NCBI RefSeq assembly: GCF_005893125.1 | Contig: NZ_VCJS01000134.1 | Location: 1-34,001 of the forward strand | Origin: Nonomuraea basaltis | Lineage (GTDB): Bacteria > Actinomycetota > Actinomycetes > Streptosporangiales > Streptosporangiaceae | Length of the DNA: 34,001 nucleotides | Direction: 5' to 3' | Part shown: positions 1 through 7,345 of the stretch, in pieces | How positions within the stretch are numbered: position 1 is the stretch's first letter | Layout of the letters: every line of letters starts with the position of its first letter | Translations under genes and position numbers: made by a program | The notes under the pieces: model-generated | Seen by the model: only the letters and a program-made list of their open reading frames with translations | Told to the model about the DNA's origin: nothing | Databases searched by the model: none

Positions 1-1
1 G

Positions 2-304
2 TGCCCCTACATCGCCGCCGCCGTCGAACTCCACGACCCCCAGCACCCCGCATCCCAGTACGCACGCGACTACAAGAAAGCCGTCGCCGCGCGGCTCGCC
101 GACACCGCCCGCGAAGCCGGCGCCGCCGACCCTGAACAGCTCGGCGAGCAGCTCGCGCTGCTCATCGACGGCGCCGCGGCCCGCACCCGGGTCCTCAACG
201 CCGACGCCTTCCCCGCCGCCGCCGCCATCGCCGCCGTCCTCATCGACAACGCCATCCCCGCCACAGCCAGCGATGACCGGCGACGGGAGGAAGTGTCAAG
301 TTAA
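2..304 (+). CDS. TetR-family regulator, C-terminal part (runs in from left edge)
   Basis: An open frame enters from the left edge and ends in TAA at 302-304, giving 100 residues. It starts CPYIAAAVELHDPQHPA and continues with an AGAADPEQLGEQLALLIDGAAA stretch. This pattern (Cys-Pro start, E-x-x-D-P-x-H-P, then a helix with Ala-Gly-Ala-x-Asp-Pro-Glu and Leu-x-Asp-Gly-Ala) is typical of the C-terminal ligand/dimerisation domain of TetR regulators of the LmrA/YxaF sort. The DNA-binding domain would lie outside the window, so I cannot tell whether the gene is intact or what it controls. The family assignment rests on pattern recognition, not a search. Confidence 0.6.
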   Translation, partial: CPYIAAAVELHDPQHPASQYARDYKKAVAARLADTAREAGAADPEQLGEQLALLIDGAAARTRVLNADAFPAAAAIAAVLIDNAIPATASDDRRREEVSS

Positions 305-812
305 CTTGGCACTCCGCGGCCGGGCTGGACGCGCTGCCGGTCGCGCGGCTGCACCCGCTGGTACGCGACACCAGCCGCCCGGCACCTGGCCCGGACCTGC
401 TGGCTTTTACGGAACTGGCCGCCCGCCTGCTGAAGGCCGCAGCAGAAGCCGCCGGGGAGACCGGCGACCCCCGAGGACCCGCCGACGTGGTCGGCCTGGC
501 AACTGCTGGCCCCGCACGCTGCCGTAGTACTGAACAGCCTCAGCGCTCTGCCGGACAGCTCAGACGAGACGATCGGGGCGGCAGCAGACGCTGCGTACAT
601 GGCGGCCCGGTACCGGGCAAGCCAGGGATCTTACGCTGCGGCTGCAGCCGAATACGGCGAGGTCTTCACCGCCCGGCAGCGGGACCTCGTCCCCGACCAC
701 CCGTCCACACTGGCCACCTGGCACGAGATCGCCCGGATGATAGGCGCGGGGGGACTATGCCGGGGCGGAGGCCGAGTACCGCGATGTCCTCACCGCCCGG
801 CAGCCCGGTCCG
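305..812 (+). pseudogene. Degraded tetratricopeptide-repeat protein
   Basis: Three plus-strand frames joined in order read like a TPR protein of the kind found at the C-terminus of actinobacterial NB-ARC/FxSxx-type proteins. The first piece contains ARLHPLVRDTSR. The second contains WSAWQLLAPHAAVVLNSL and a TPR helix pair, AAAAAEYGEVFTARQRD then LVPDHPSTLATWHEIARM. The third has AGAEAEYRDVLTARQ. The frame changes fall at a run of five C (about 468-472) and a run of six G (about 748-753). There is no start codon, and the third repeat stops abruptly near 812 where the opposite-strand gene begins. The piece is a remnant; homopolymer sequencing errors could explain the shifts but not the truncation. 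Confidence 0.5.
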
Positions 813-1477
813 CCGCCGGGGACGAGGCCATGCTTGGGAGTGGCCCCCAGCACGCCGGCGCCGCCCTCGACGATCACCAGAAAGACCAGCAGTGCCCACG
901 CCAGCCAGGGCTGACGCACCGGCGGACCGACGATCACCTCCCGCTGGGCGGGCGTCACCTCGCCGCACCCGTTGGCCTCCCACGCCTGAGGATCGCTCCA
1001 CGACCACCACGGCTCCGCCATCGCCCTCCTCGCGCCATTCCCACCGTCATGTTCGTACACGCGGGCGCGGATCTGTCGGCCTTCCGGAGTCACCAGCCAA
1101 TACGCGGACGGCCGAAGCAGCCCTGTGTCATACAGCACGACGGTCTCCAGCCGCTCCGCCAGGCCAACGGCAAGTTCCTGCGGACTTGGCCGCCTCGCTT
1201 CCGGCGGAGCCGAAATATAGATGTCGAGGTACCAGTCCACATCCCCGCGAAGGTGGTTGACCTCGCAAGCGACCAGCGCATCCCAATTCCGATCGATGGC
1301 GTCCTCATCGAAGAGATCGACCTCACTCACCGGCACCGACGCCAGTGCACCGGCGAGTCGCGCTAGATCTAATCCCCCAGCGAGCAGGAGCCCATATCCC
1401 AAATAGGGCTCTGTCGCTGATCTTGTGACGCTGGACACGTCAGCCCCGAAGCAGGATTCATTTCCCGAGAAGATCAA
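755..1477 (-). CDS. Hypothetical protein with one C-terminal membrane segment
   Basis: This 240-codon frame opens with TTG at 1477; an in-frame GTG at 1438 is an alternative, and neither has a convincing ribosome-binding site. The N-terminal two thirds is soluble and acidic/aromatic, with a WDALVACEVNHLRGDVDWYLDIY stretch and a later WWSWSDPQAWE. Around residues 190-212 there is one hydrophobic segment, WLAWALLVFLVIVEGGAG. The last ~20 residues are read from DNA that on the other strand is the TPR relic, so the natural C-terminus was probably lost or replaced at a junction near 810-840. I do not recognise the family. Confidence 0.45.
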   Translation of the reverse strand: MIFSGNESCFGADVSSVTRSATEPYLGYGLLLAGGLDLARLAGALASVPVSEVDLFDEDAIDRNWDALVACEVNHLRGDVDWYLDIYISAPPEARRPSPQELAVGLAERLETVVLYDTGLLRPSAYWLVTPEGRQIRARVYEHDGGNGARRAMAEPWWSWSDPQAWEANGCGEVTPAQREVIVGPPVRQPWLAWALLVFLVIVEGGAGVLGATPKHGLVPGGGPGCRAVRTSRYSASAPA

Positions 1478-1841
1478 AATTCGCGCGGCCGTACCCCTGC
1501 CGCTTGATCAGCTTAAAGTTACGTGGGAATCTGGCCGTGGGGGTGATCATGTCTCCTCGGTCCTGACCACGGAACTGGGAGATGGCTTGAGCGGCACGGT
1601 AGTGCTGGAGAAGAAGTGGCCGGTCCTGGGTCGGCATGCTCGGGCGGCCGAGTGGCTGCGGATCTGGGCGGATCTGGGAAGGGCGCCGCGGACGAGCGGG
1701 GCGGGTGGTCGCGTGCACGGTAAGCAGGTCGTGGCGGGTGCGGCCGGTGAGCGCGGCCGTGCCGGCCGGGGCGCCGTCCGGTAGGGCTGCTGGTGGAGCT
1801 CCGGTGAGCCGAGTGGATAGATTGGCCACCAGATCGCGTGG
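1478..1841. other. 364-bp gap, no recognised gene
   Basis: This interval separates the unknown membrane protein from the FUSC gene. A plus-strand frame opens with GTG at 1425 and runs to 1784. Its first half has some coding character (PEKIKIRAAVPLPLDQLKVT), but it has no ribosome-binding site, overlaps the preceding gene on the other strand and matches nothing I know. I see no terminator or repeat here. Confidence 0.3.
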
Positions 1842-2831
1842 TCAGTCAAGGGCGGCACGGGCGCTCCTGTCTTGGTGACGGCGAATCCAGGGAAGGTAGC
1901 CGAGCCCGAGGGCCAGGGCGCAGCCGATCGCGGTGTCGGCGAGTCGGTAGCCGATCGTGGCGGCCGACACGCCCTGGCCGCCGTCCATGAGCAGCAGCAC
2001 GAGCGGCGTCATCACGGTCGCGTACAGGGTGTCGTGACGGTCCTTGAGCAGTGGACGCAGCGCGCCGAGCATGCCCACGAGCAGGACAAACAGCCATGAC
2101 GGCGGCGCCCACAGCAGCACCGCGGACCCGACCAGCACGCCTGCGCCGGTACCCGCGGCTCGTTCGAACGGGCGGCGTAGCGCGTCATCGAGTCTGGGCC
2201 TGACGACGATCACCACGGTGAGGGAAATCCATGAGGATGTGGGCTGCGGCCACAGCAGGCCGATGGCACCGGCGGCGGCGAGGCAGCAGGTGAGGCGGGC
2301 GGGGTAGTGCCATCGGCGCAGCGCGCCCCGCCACCGGCGTAACGCTTCGCGCCACCTGAGGGCCGGAGGTGACGTTCCCGGCTCCTTTCGGGTGAGGAGC
2401 AGCGCGAGCAGCAGCCCCCAGACCGCTCCCGCGGCGTACAACAGCGCGACACCGACGGGATCGGCGCCCGCGCTCAGACCGATGGTGATGACCAGCACGG
2501 TGATGAAGCGGATGGCATGCTCGGCCATGGGCCGGCTCATCCCGGCGGGGATCGCTGCGACGGCGGCGACCAGCACCACGGCCAGCGCCGTGATCCAGCC
2601 CCGTCCCGCGAGCGCGGTGCCCGCGAACCCGGCCACGGTGATGGCCGCCATCGTGCAGGCGCCTCGTGTCAGGCGCGCACGTGTGCCGCCCGTCATGGAA
2701 ATGCCGCTCACGGCGAGCGCGCCCAGCGCGGCCAGCATGCCGAATTCAGGCCGCCCGGAGACGACACCCCAGGCGACAGGACCGCCGAGGCCCAGCCCAG
2801 CGATGGCCATGCGGCGCAGCTCGATCGCCAT
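1842..2831 (-). CDS. FUSC-family inner-membrane protein (aromatic-acid/fusaric-acid exporter type)
   Basis: The predicted protein has 329 residues, mostly hydrophobic. A first block of about six membrane segments spans residues 1-145, a basic cytoplasmic stretch follows (RWREALRRWRGALRRW, around 155-170), and a second block runs from about 180 to 310. The second block contains WISLTVVIVVRPRLDDALRR and RAAGTGAGVLVG, the usual signature of the FUSC/YccS/AaeB-like repeat. The ATG at 2831 is preceded by GAGGTGG at suitable spacing. Such proteins are associated with efflux of aromatic acids or drugs; the substrate cannot be read here. It diverges from a MarR regulator across a 111-bp spacer, the usual layout for a repressor-controlled exporter. 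There is no periplasmic adaptor gene, as expected in a Gram-positive. Confidence 0.75.
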   Translation of the reverse strand: MAIELRRMAIAGLGLGGPVAWGVVSGRPEFGMLAALGALAVSGISMTGGTRARLTRGACTMAAITVAGFAGTALAGRGWITALAVVLVAAVAAIPAGMSRPMAEHAIRFITVLVITIGLSAGADPVGVALLYAAGAVWGLLLALLLTRKEPGTSPPALRWREALRRWRGALRRWHYPARLTCCLAAAGAIGLLWPQPTSSWISLTVVIVVRPRLDDALRRPFERAAGTGAGVLVGSAVLLWAPPSWLFVLLVGMLGALRPLLKDRHDTLYATVMTPLVLLLMDGGQGVSAATIGYRLADTAIGCALALGLGYLPWIRRHQDRSARAALD

Positions 2832-2913
2832 GCGACCACCTCATTCCGTCGGCGATCTTAGCATTCCATACGCTTTGCTTATTAGTTTTGGAGACATAGG
2901 CGACCGATCCCCG

Positions 2914-2932
2914 CTAATTTAGTAAGTGCTAA
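2914..2932. promoter_or_regulatory. Candidate MarR operator: overlapping CTAA/TTAG palindromes
   Basis: In the 111-bp divergent spacer, CTAATTTAG (2914-2922) is a palindrome with one centre base. It overlaps TTAGTAAGTGCTAA (2919-2932), an imperfect palindrome with TTAG and CTAA ends. The element lies 10 bp upstream of the MarR ATG. A TTAGCA at 2858-2863, inverted relative to TGCTAA at 2927-2932, lies on the FUSC side. The spacer is much more AT-rich than its surroundings. Binding is inferred from position and symmetry only. Confidence 0.4.
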
Positions 2933-2942
2933 CGTAATAATC

Positions 2943-3401
2943 ATGGATGATGAAAAGTTGCGGGCGACCGCCGTCTCGCTGCGGCGCGCCGCCATCGGGC
3001 TGGCCAGGCGGTTGCGTGACGAGCGGCCCACGCAGGGGCCGGGCCAGCTCGGGCTCTCCTTGCTCGGCCACCTGTATCGGCATGGCGAGATGACCGCAGG
3101 AGAGCTGGCGGCGGCCGAGCACCTGCAGCCTCAATCGGTGACTCGCGTGCTCGCCGAGCTGGAGACGCGCGAGCTGATCCGCCGTTCCCGGGACTCCAGC
3201 GATCGCAGGCGGCACCACATCGTCCTCACGGAGCCGGGCAGAGCAATGCTCGTCGAGCGGGTCAGGGAGTCCGACCTGTCGCTGGCGGAGGCGATGTCCC
3301 GCTCGCTGACACCGGCGGAATGCCGGATCCTGAGCGTCGCGGCCGACCTGATCGACCAACTCCTCGACGGCAAGCGCCCGCGACAAGTACGTGCGCAGTG
3401 A
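2943..3401 (+). CDS. MarR-family transcriptional regulator
   Basis: The predicted protein has 152 residues, the usual MarR length. The winged-helix core reads HGEMTAGELAAAEHLQPQSVTRVLAELETRELIRRSRDSSDRRRHHIVLTEPGRAML (quoted in overlapping parts: GELAAAEHLQPQSVTRVL; LIRRSRDSSDRRRHHIVL). The recognition helix is QPQSVTRVLAEL and the wing carries the canonical D-x-R-D/S-R-R pattern (DSSDRRR). N- and C-terminal helices for dimerisation flank it. The start at 2943 is an ATG right after an AT-rich spacer with no clear Shine-Dalgarno. It diverges from the FUSC exporter and most likely represses it and itself through the palindromes in the spacer; the inducer is unknown. Confidence 0.8.
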   Translation: MDDEKLRATAVSLRRAAIGLARRLRDERPTQGPGQLGLSLLGHLYRHGEMTAGELAAAEHLQPQSVTRVLAELETRELIRRSRDSSDRRRHHIVLTEPGRAMLVERVRESDLSLAEAMSRSLTPAECRILSVAADLIDQLLDGKRPRQVRAQ

Positions 3402-3414
3402 CGCGGCGCATGAC

Positions 3415-3796
3415 CTGGCCGACTTCCCCGGAGACGATCGAGACCAACGCGGCCACACCTACTGGCTCGCCTGTCGCTCACGGCCGCCACCGGGTTCCTC
3501 CATGTCGACCTGGCGACCCGCGAGCCGGAGCTGGTGGAGATCGAAGGGGGCAGGGGTCCCTACTCCTGGCTGCCCGACGGCCCGGGAGTGGCGCGCTGCC
3601 GGCCTCCCTGGGCGGGGGCACGCTGCTGGCCTGGTACGACGATGATCACTTCGTCACGGCGAGACAGGAGTTCCTCGGCGAGGTATCGGTCATGACCATG
3701 GATCTCCGCGGTCGCAGGCGCCGGAAGCCGGCCACGTTGAAGAGCGATGACTCAGACGTCGAGATCCCCGCGCTCCTCTACACCCGGCGGCGATGA
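3415..3796 (+). pseudogene. Broken WD40-like beta-propeller protein, copy 1 (C-terminal part)
   Basis: Two frames together resemble the end of a WD40/TolB-like propeller. One reads SLTAATGFLHVDLATREPEL then GPYSWLPDGPGVA. The other, after a frame change near 3580-3600, reads GGGTLLAWYDDDHFVTARQ and ends in SDDSDVEIPALLYTRRR before TGA at 3794-3796. The N-terminus is missing, since the MarR gene ends just upstream. The stop overlaps the ATG of the next propeller gene (ATGA at 3793-3796), showing that the two were once translationally coupled. Function unknown. Confidence 0.5.
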
Positions 3797-4432
3797 CGAT
3801 GCGGCGACGCACGATCTGGCTGGTGGCCGCAGGGCTGGCCATCGCGATGGCCTCAGGCGACGGAACGTATGCGCTCGTCAAGCCCGAGCCACCGCCCGTG
3901 CTCACGGAGCGGACGGCAACCAAGATCACCCTTCCGGACAACGCCGGGGTGCTGTACGAACATCCCTCCGACCCGGTGCGACTCACCGCGTACACGCTCG
4001 AGTACGACCCGAACCACGACAACAAGGAGCTTCGGCCAAGGTCTTACGCCCGCTGGGAGTCCACCTTCACCAAGGTCGCCGAGGACGACCAGGTGGCGTC
4101 TCGCCCGACGGTGACCGGCTGGTGGTGATCGACGAGCTGCAGTTCCGGCGGAACACCTCCCCCACGGTGCGCTTCACCGACCGGATCACCGGTGAGACCT
4201 TCTCCGTCCCGGTGGCGCTGGCCCTACGGCAGGGTTTGTCGAACCCGCACTGGTCACCCGACGGCGGACGCCTGCTGCTCACCACGCGGGACTACACGTT
4301 CGGCATGGAATACCCCTTCACCGCAGGGTTCGTGATCGTGGATGTGGCCATCCGCCGGACCTCGATCGTCCGAACGTTCGCTCCCGATAGCAGCGAAGAC
4401 CTATACGCCGGTGACGGGTTCTACGCGTGGTG
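3793..4432 (+). pseudogene. Broken WD40-like beta-propeller protein, copy 2 (membrane-anchored)
   Basis: It begins with ATG at 3793, followed by basic residues and one hydrophobic segment (TIWLVAAGLAIAMA), a membrane anchor or signal sequence. The extracytoplasmic part follows (LYEHPSDPVRLTAYTLEYD). Near 4090-4100 the frame changes. The next frame gives VSPDGDRLVVIDELQF, LSNPHWSPDGGRLLLTT and FVIVDVAIRRTSIVRTF, with the paired S-P-D-G blade motifs of WD40-like repeats. The propeller stops at about 4432 where transposase-like sequence starts, so it is both frameshifted and truncated. It may once have formed an operon with copy 1. Confidence 0.55.
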
Positions 4433-4650
4433 TCCCGTTCGCGGACGTGGCACCGAAGGTGCTGGCGTCCTGGCGGGCGCGGGCTGCGGTCGAGTCGCTG
4501 TCGCATCTGCGGCGCCGTGCGCGCAGTTCGCAGGCGTCCGCGCGGTGACGTTGCTGGCCGCGCTGTTGGTGGAGCGGGAGCGGGAGGTCACCGATGCGCC
4601 AGCGGATCTGCTGATCGCCACGGTGCACCGGATACCTCTCATTGTGCGAG
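4433..4650 (+). pseudogene. Tn3-family transposase remnant
   Basis: One frame reads VPFADVAPKVLASWRARAAVESLSHLRRR (quoted as VPFADVAPKVLASWRARAA and VESLSHLRRRARSSQA). After a stop at 4546-4548 another frame reads LLAALLVEREREVTDAP then ADLLIATVHRI. I recognise this as the N-terminal domain region of Tn3-family transposases (LLAALL-x-x-R-x-R-E-V/I-T-D-x-x-x-DLLI-x-TVHRI). The block is about 70 residues long with a frameshift, and sequence downstream of VHRI is unrelated. It abuts the truncated propeller gene directly, so insertion followed by deletion probably cut that gene. I see no terminal inverted repeats. Confidence 0.6.
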
Positions 4651-4713
4651 TCCTTCCTGTATGGGTGTGCCCTTCACAGTGCTCGCGGCGACATCTGTCA
4701 CTCGGGTTCGGTG

Positions 4714-4745
4714 CGGCCCCGCCGCCCCGGTGGGCGGAGGGGCCG
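4714..4745. terminator. Strong GC hairpin after the FAD oxidoreductase gene
   Basis: CGGCCCC (4714-4720) pairs with GGGGCCG (4739-4745), and CCGCCC (4722-4727) pairs with GGGCGG (4732-4737). The loop is CGGT and there is one G/A mismatch. It starts 19 bp past the minus-strand stop at 4765. There is no U-tract, as is common for actinobacterial hairpins. It could also block read-through from the plus-strand relics. Confidence 0.65.
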
Positions 4746-4764
4746 TGACCTGCTGGGAACCGAT

Positions 4765-6075
4765 CTATCCGTGCACCGGGTAGTTCGCGCGGAACACGTT
4801 GTGCGGGTCGCGGGCCCGCTTGATCTCCCGCAGCCGCGCGAGCGCGCTGCCGGAGAAGGACTTCGCCGCCGTGTCACCGGGGGACAGCAGGGTGTACGGC
4901 TTGCGGCCGCTGATGTAGGCCTCCAGGTCGGCCACGACCTCGGCCTGCTTGGCGCGCGTCGCATCGGCCGCGTGCGGCAGGCCGAGACCCACCAGTCCGA
5001 GCAGGTACGGCTCAGCCACCGCGCCGCTCGCACCGGCCCCGCCGCCCGGCTCGGCGAGCGCCCCGCCCAGGTGCCTGATCTGCACGTTGATGAGCGGTTC
5101 GACCGGCTTGGCCAGCAGGAGCTCCACCGCGTCCGCGTCCAGGCCGGTGAGCAGCTCCGCACGAGCGATGGATGGGGCCGGATCGGTGGGCTCGGCGGCG
5201 ATGTCACCCAAGTCGGCAACCGGGACGACGCCGCGGCTGTCGGAGATCGCGCCCTCGATCTTGTCGATGCGCGCCAGCAGGTCCTCCCCCTGAGCCGCCT
5301 CACCCAGGTAGGCCAGATCCAGCGTCACCATCGGCGACGCGCCGGGGGGCTGGAGCCGGTTGATCCAGACACTGAGTTCACGCGGCGCCTCGGCGGTGAT
5401 CTCCAGGAACGCGTCGTACACCTCCCTGGTCCGGTGCTCCGGCCAGATCACGCGCCCGCCGTACAGGACCGGCGCGGGATACAGCTCGAGTTCGAGGGCG
5501 GTCACCACCGCGAAGTCCCCGCCACCGCCGCGCAGCGCCCAGAACAGCTCGGGATCGGACTCGGCGGTCACCCGGCCCGGCTCGCCATCGGCGTCCACGA
5601 TGTCGATAGCCCGCACGCTGTCGGAGGCCAAGCCGTACTTGCGGCTGAACCAGCCGACCCCACCGCCCAAGGTGTAGCCGGTCACGCTGACCCCCGGCGC
5701 GCTGCCGGCCAGGCCAGTCAGCCCCAGCGGACCGGCCGCCGCCAGCACCTGCCCCCACTTCACACCCGCGCCCACCCGGACCACGCGCTCCTCCGCGCGT
5801 ACCTCCACCTCGTTCAGCAGGCCGGTACGCAACAGGATCAGGCCGTCCACATCACCCGAGGCGCCATGCCCGCTCGGCTGCGCGGTCACCGTCATACCCG
5901 CCCGCCGCGCGTAACGCACGAGCGCCGCCACGTCATCGGCGTCCGCGGCCTCCGCCACGGCCGCCACCGGCTGTCTGACGGTCAGATTCCACGCGGTGGC
6001 CGCCTGTTCAAAGCCGTCGTCATCGGCCAGGAGCACGCGCCCCTTCAGGACACCGCGCAGATCGTTGATCGTCAT
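4765..6075 (-). CDS. FAD-binding oxidoreductase, berberine-bridge-enzyme family
   Basis: The predicted flavoprotein has 436 residues. The start is the ATG at 6075 (MTINDLRG), with GGGAG eight bases upstream; a longer frame to 6129 lacks such a site. The PCMH-type FAD domain covers roughly residues 30-210: QPSGHGASG carries the His (about residue 70) that family members bind covalently to the flavin, and VTGYTLGGGVGWFSRKYGLASD (in parts VTGYTLGGG, FSRKYGLAS) follows. The Cys that makes the second flavin bond in bicovalent members is not seen; SAPGVS stands in that region, so a single-bond flavin is expected. The BBE tail (DPHNVFRANYPV) closes the protein. It lies last in a likely operon with hemerythrin-like and DUF4267 genes. 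The substrate is unknown. Confidence 0.8.
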   Translation of the reverse strand: MTINDLRGVLKGRVLLADDDGFEQAATAWNLTVRQPVAAVAEAADADDVAALVRYARRAGMTVTAQPSGHGASGDVDGLILLRTGLLNEVEVRAEERVVRVGAGVKWGQVLAAAGPLGLTGLAGSAPGVSVTGYTLGGGVGWFSRKYGLASDSVRAIDIVDADGEPGRVTAESDPELFWALRGGGGDFAVVTALELELYPAPVLYGGRVIWPEHRTREVYDAFLEITAEAPRELSVWINRLQPPGASPMVTLDLAYLGEAAQGEDLLARIDKIEGAISDSRGVVPVADLGDIAAEPTDPAPSIARAELLTGLDADAVELLLAKPVEPLINVQIRHLGGALAEPGGGAGASGAVAEPYLLGLVGLGLPHAADATRAKQAEVVADLEAYISGRKPYTLLSPGDTAAKSFSGSALARLREIKRARDPHNVFRANYPVHG

Positions 6076-6139
6076 CGTCGTCTCCCTTTTTCGAGTTGTC
6101 AGAAAATGCGAAGGAATACCGTGCTGCACTGCGGGGACG

Positions 6140-6568
6140 TCAGGCGAGCTGCGCGGCGGGCGCTGGGGCGGCGGCCTCCTGGGCCTTGCGCGCCTTGCTG
6201 GTCTCGCGGAGGATCAGCAACCCCGTGACCGCGATCAGCGCCGAGGTCAGGCCATGGATGCCGAACGCGGCGGCCGTGGAGCCGTGGTGGGCCAGGACGT
6301 TGACCATGTCGCCGAACGGGGCGACGGCCACCATCGGCAGGACCCAGCCCAATGCGCGGCGGTGGCCCGTCACCAGCAGGATGCCCATGGCCAGGCCCAT
6401 CGCGATTTCGCGGCTGCCCTTCACGATAGGGAAGCCGCTGTCGCCAGAGGGCCAGTTCGTCAGGCCCGGGAAGGACGTCTCGAGGGGCAGGACGAAGGAC
6501 AACCCGAGGTAGAGGGTGAACAGGACGACGGCGGTGGCCAGGACGGTGTTGAGCTTCTTCAGCGACAT
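6140..6568 (-). CDS. DUF4267-like small membrane protein
   Basis: This 142-residue protein starts at ATG 6568 with AGGAGAAC a few bases upstream. Four membrane segments are visible: residues 8-28 (TVLATAVVLFTLYLGLSF), 55-70, 73-92 and 103-120. The polar loop TNWPSGDSGFPIVKGSREI between the first two, with its K-G-x-R-x-x-A-x-G pattern, is what I associate with DUF4267. The C-terminus is a short Ala/Pro tail. A longer frame extends upstream to 7057 but runs antisense-free through the hemerythrin gene in the wrong frame, so I reject it. It lies 35 bp after the hemerythrin-like gene and 64 bp before the FAD oxidoreductase. Function unknown. Confidence 0.65.
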   Translation of the reverse strand: MSLKKLNTVLATAVVLFTLYLGLSFVLPLETSFPGLTNWPSGDSGFPIVKGSREIAMGLAMGILLVTGHRRALGWVLPMVAVAPFGDMVNVLAHHGSTAAAFGIHGLTSALIAVTGLLILRETSKARKAQEAAAPAPAAQLA

Positions 6569-6603
6569 GGTTGTTCTCCTTTGATGTTCAGGCTGGGCAG
6601 GGT

Positions 6604-7242
6604 TCAGCCGCGGACACGGCGGATGTGGCGGGCGTAGCGGGGGCGGCCGATGACGTGCCAGATGACGCGGACCGGGGCGGGCAGGCCGCTGAGGACGATG
6701 GCGCGCTCGGCCGGGTTCGCGTCTTCCAGGACGGCGCCGAAGAGCGTGAGCAGAGTGAGCTTGGGAGTGTTGTTCACCAGGTGGTCGCCCAGGGAGGCCC
6801 ACTCTTGTTGTGTGATGTGCTTGGCCGCGAGCGGGAGGAGGGTGGCCTCCTCGTCGTCGAGGTGTTCCAGCAGGACCGCGCGGTGCTCGGAGAGGGCGGC
6901 CACCAGGGTGTCGCGTTCGTCGGCGCCCGCGGTGGCCTCCCAGGCGGGGACCGCGGCGTCCAGCCTGCTCAGGGTGGCCGCGATGCGTTCGTGCTGGGCC
7001 TGCATGCGCAGGACGATGTCGGCCTCCAGATCCACCCGGGAAAGCAGCGGCGGCCACAGCAGCTCGTCCTCGCCCTCGTGATGGTTGTGCAGGCCCAGCC
7101 GGTAGACGCGGAAGTGGTCGGCGATCACCTTGGCGCGAGCGGTGTCACCCGGGGCGACGGCCGCGACGAGTTCCACCAGCAGCCGTGACTCACGGCGAAG
7201 CACGCGGTGGACGATCTCCATATCCTGGGTGTTGACGCTCAT
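6604..7242 (-). CDS. Hemerythrin HHE-domain protein
   Basis: The predicted protein has 212 residues, starting at ATG 7242 (MSVNTQDMEIVHRVLRRES) with AGGA upstream. A four-helix bundle is suggested. Candidate metal ligands are His in EIVHRVLRRES, the HNHHEGEDELLWP motif, His in MQAQHERIA, and HRAVLLEHLDDEEATLLP. This order is that of HHE cation-binding domains, which carry a di-iron site and act in oxygen/NO sensing or iron handling. The C-terminal ~60 residues (LTLFGAVLEDANPAER...) form the extension common in actinobacterial regulators-associated copies. It is the first gene of the minus-strand cluster and diverges from the AfsR-like regulator across a 103-bp spacer holding direct repeats. 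Confidence 0.75.
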   Translation of the reverse strand: MSVNTQDMEIVHRVLRRESRLLVELVAAVAPGDTARAKVIADHFRVYRLGLHNHHEGEDELLWPPLLSRVDLEADIVLRMQAQHERIAATLSRLDAAVPAWEATAGADERDTLVAALSEHRAVLLEHLDDEEATLLPLAAKHITQQEWASLGDHLVNNTPKLTLLTLFGAVLEDANPAERAIVLSGLPAPVRVIWHVIGRPRYARHIRRVRG

Positions 7243-7290
7243 CTGTTCCTGCCCTCGGTCGGTTGCGACGTGTTCAGGCTGCTCCCGGGT

Positions 7291-7336
7291 ATTTGGAGGG
7301 GACTTGGAGCGCGACTTGGAACCGCCCACATACGAT
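7291..7336. promoter_or_regulatory. Three direct repeats and -10 box: candidate SARP binding site
   Basis: In the 103-bp divergent spacer, ATTTGGA (7291-7297), ACTTGGA (7302-7308) and ACTTGGA (7314-7320) recur at 11- and 12-bp steps. Such helical-turn phasing is the hallmark of SARP/AfsR heptamer operators. A -10-like TACGAT (7331-7336) follows; counted as TTGGAAC (7316-7322), the last repeat lies 8 bp before it, the spacing known for SARP-activated promoters. No normal -35 is present. The -10 ends ten bases before the regulator's ATG, so its mRNA may be leaderless. Confidence 0.5.
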
Positions 7337-7345
7337 GTGCAGATC

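Noticed and set aside
4642..6228. 528-codon plus-strand frame opposite the FAD oxidoreductase
   Set aside because: Antisense shadow rich in Arg/His/Gln; the minus-strand protein has clear family motifs.
6569..7057. Upstream extension of the DUF4267 gene
   Set aside because: It overlaps the hemerythrin-like gene in another frame; ATG 6568 has its own AGGAGA site.
7130..7345. Extension of the AfsR-like protein by 72 residues
   Set aside because: It is antisense to the hemerythrin-like gene and has no winged-helix content; the domain starts right after ATG 7346.
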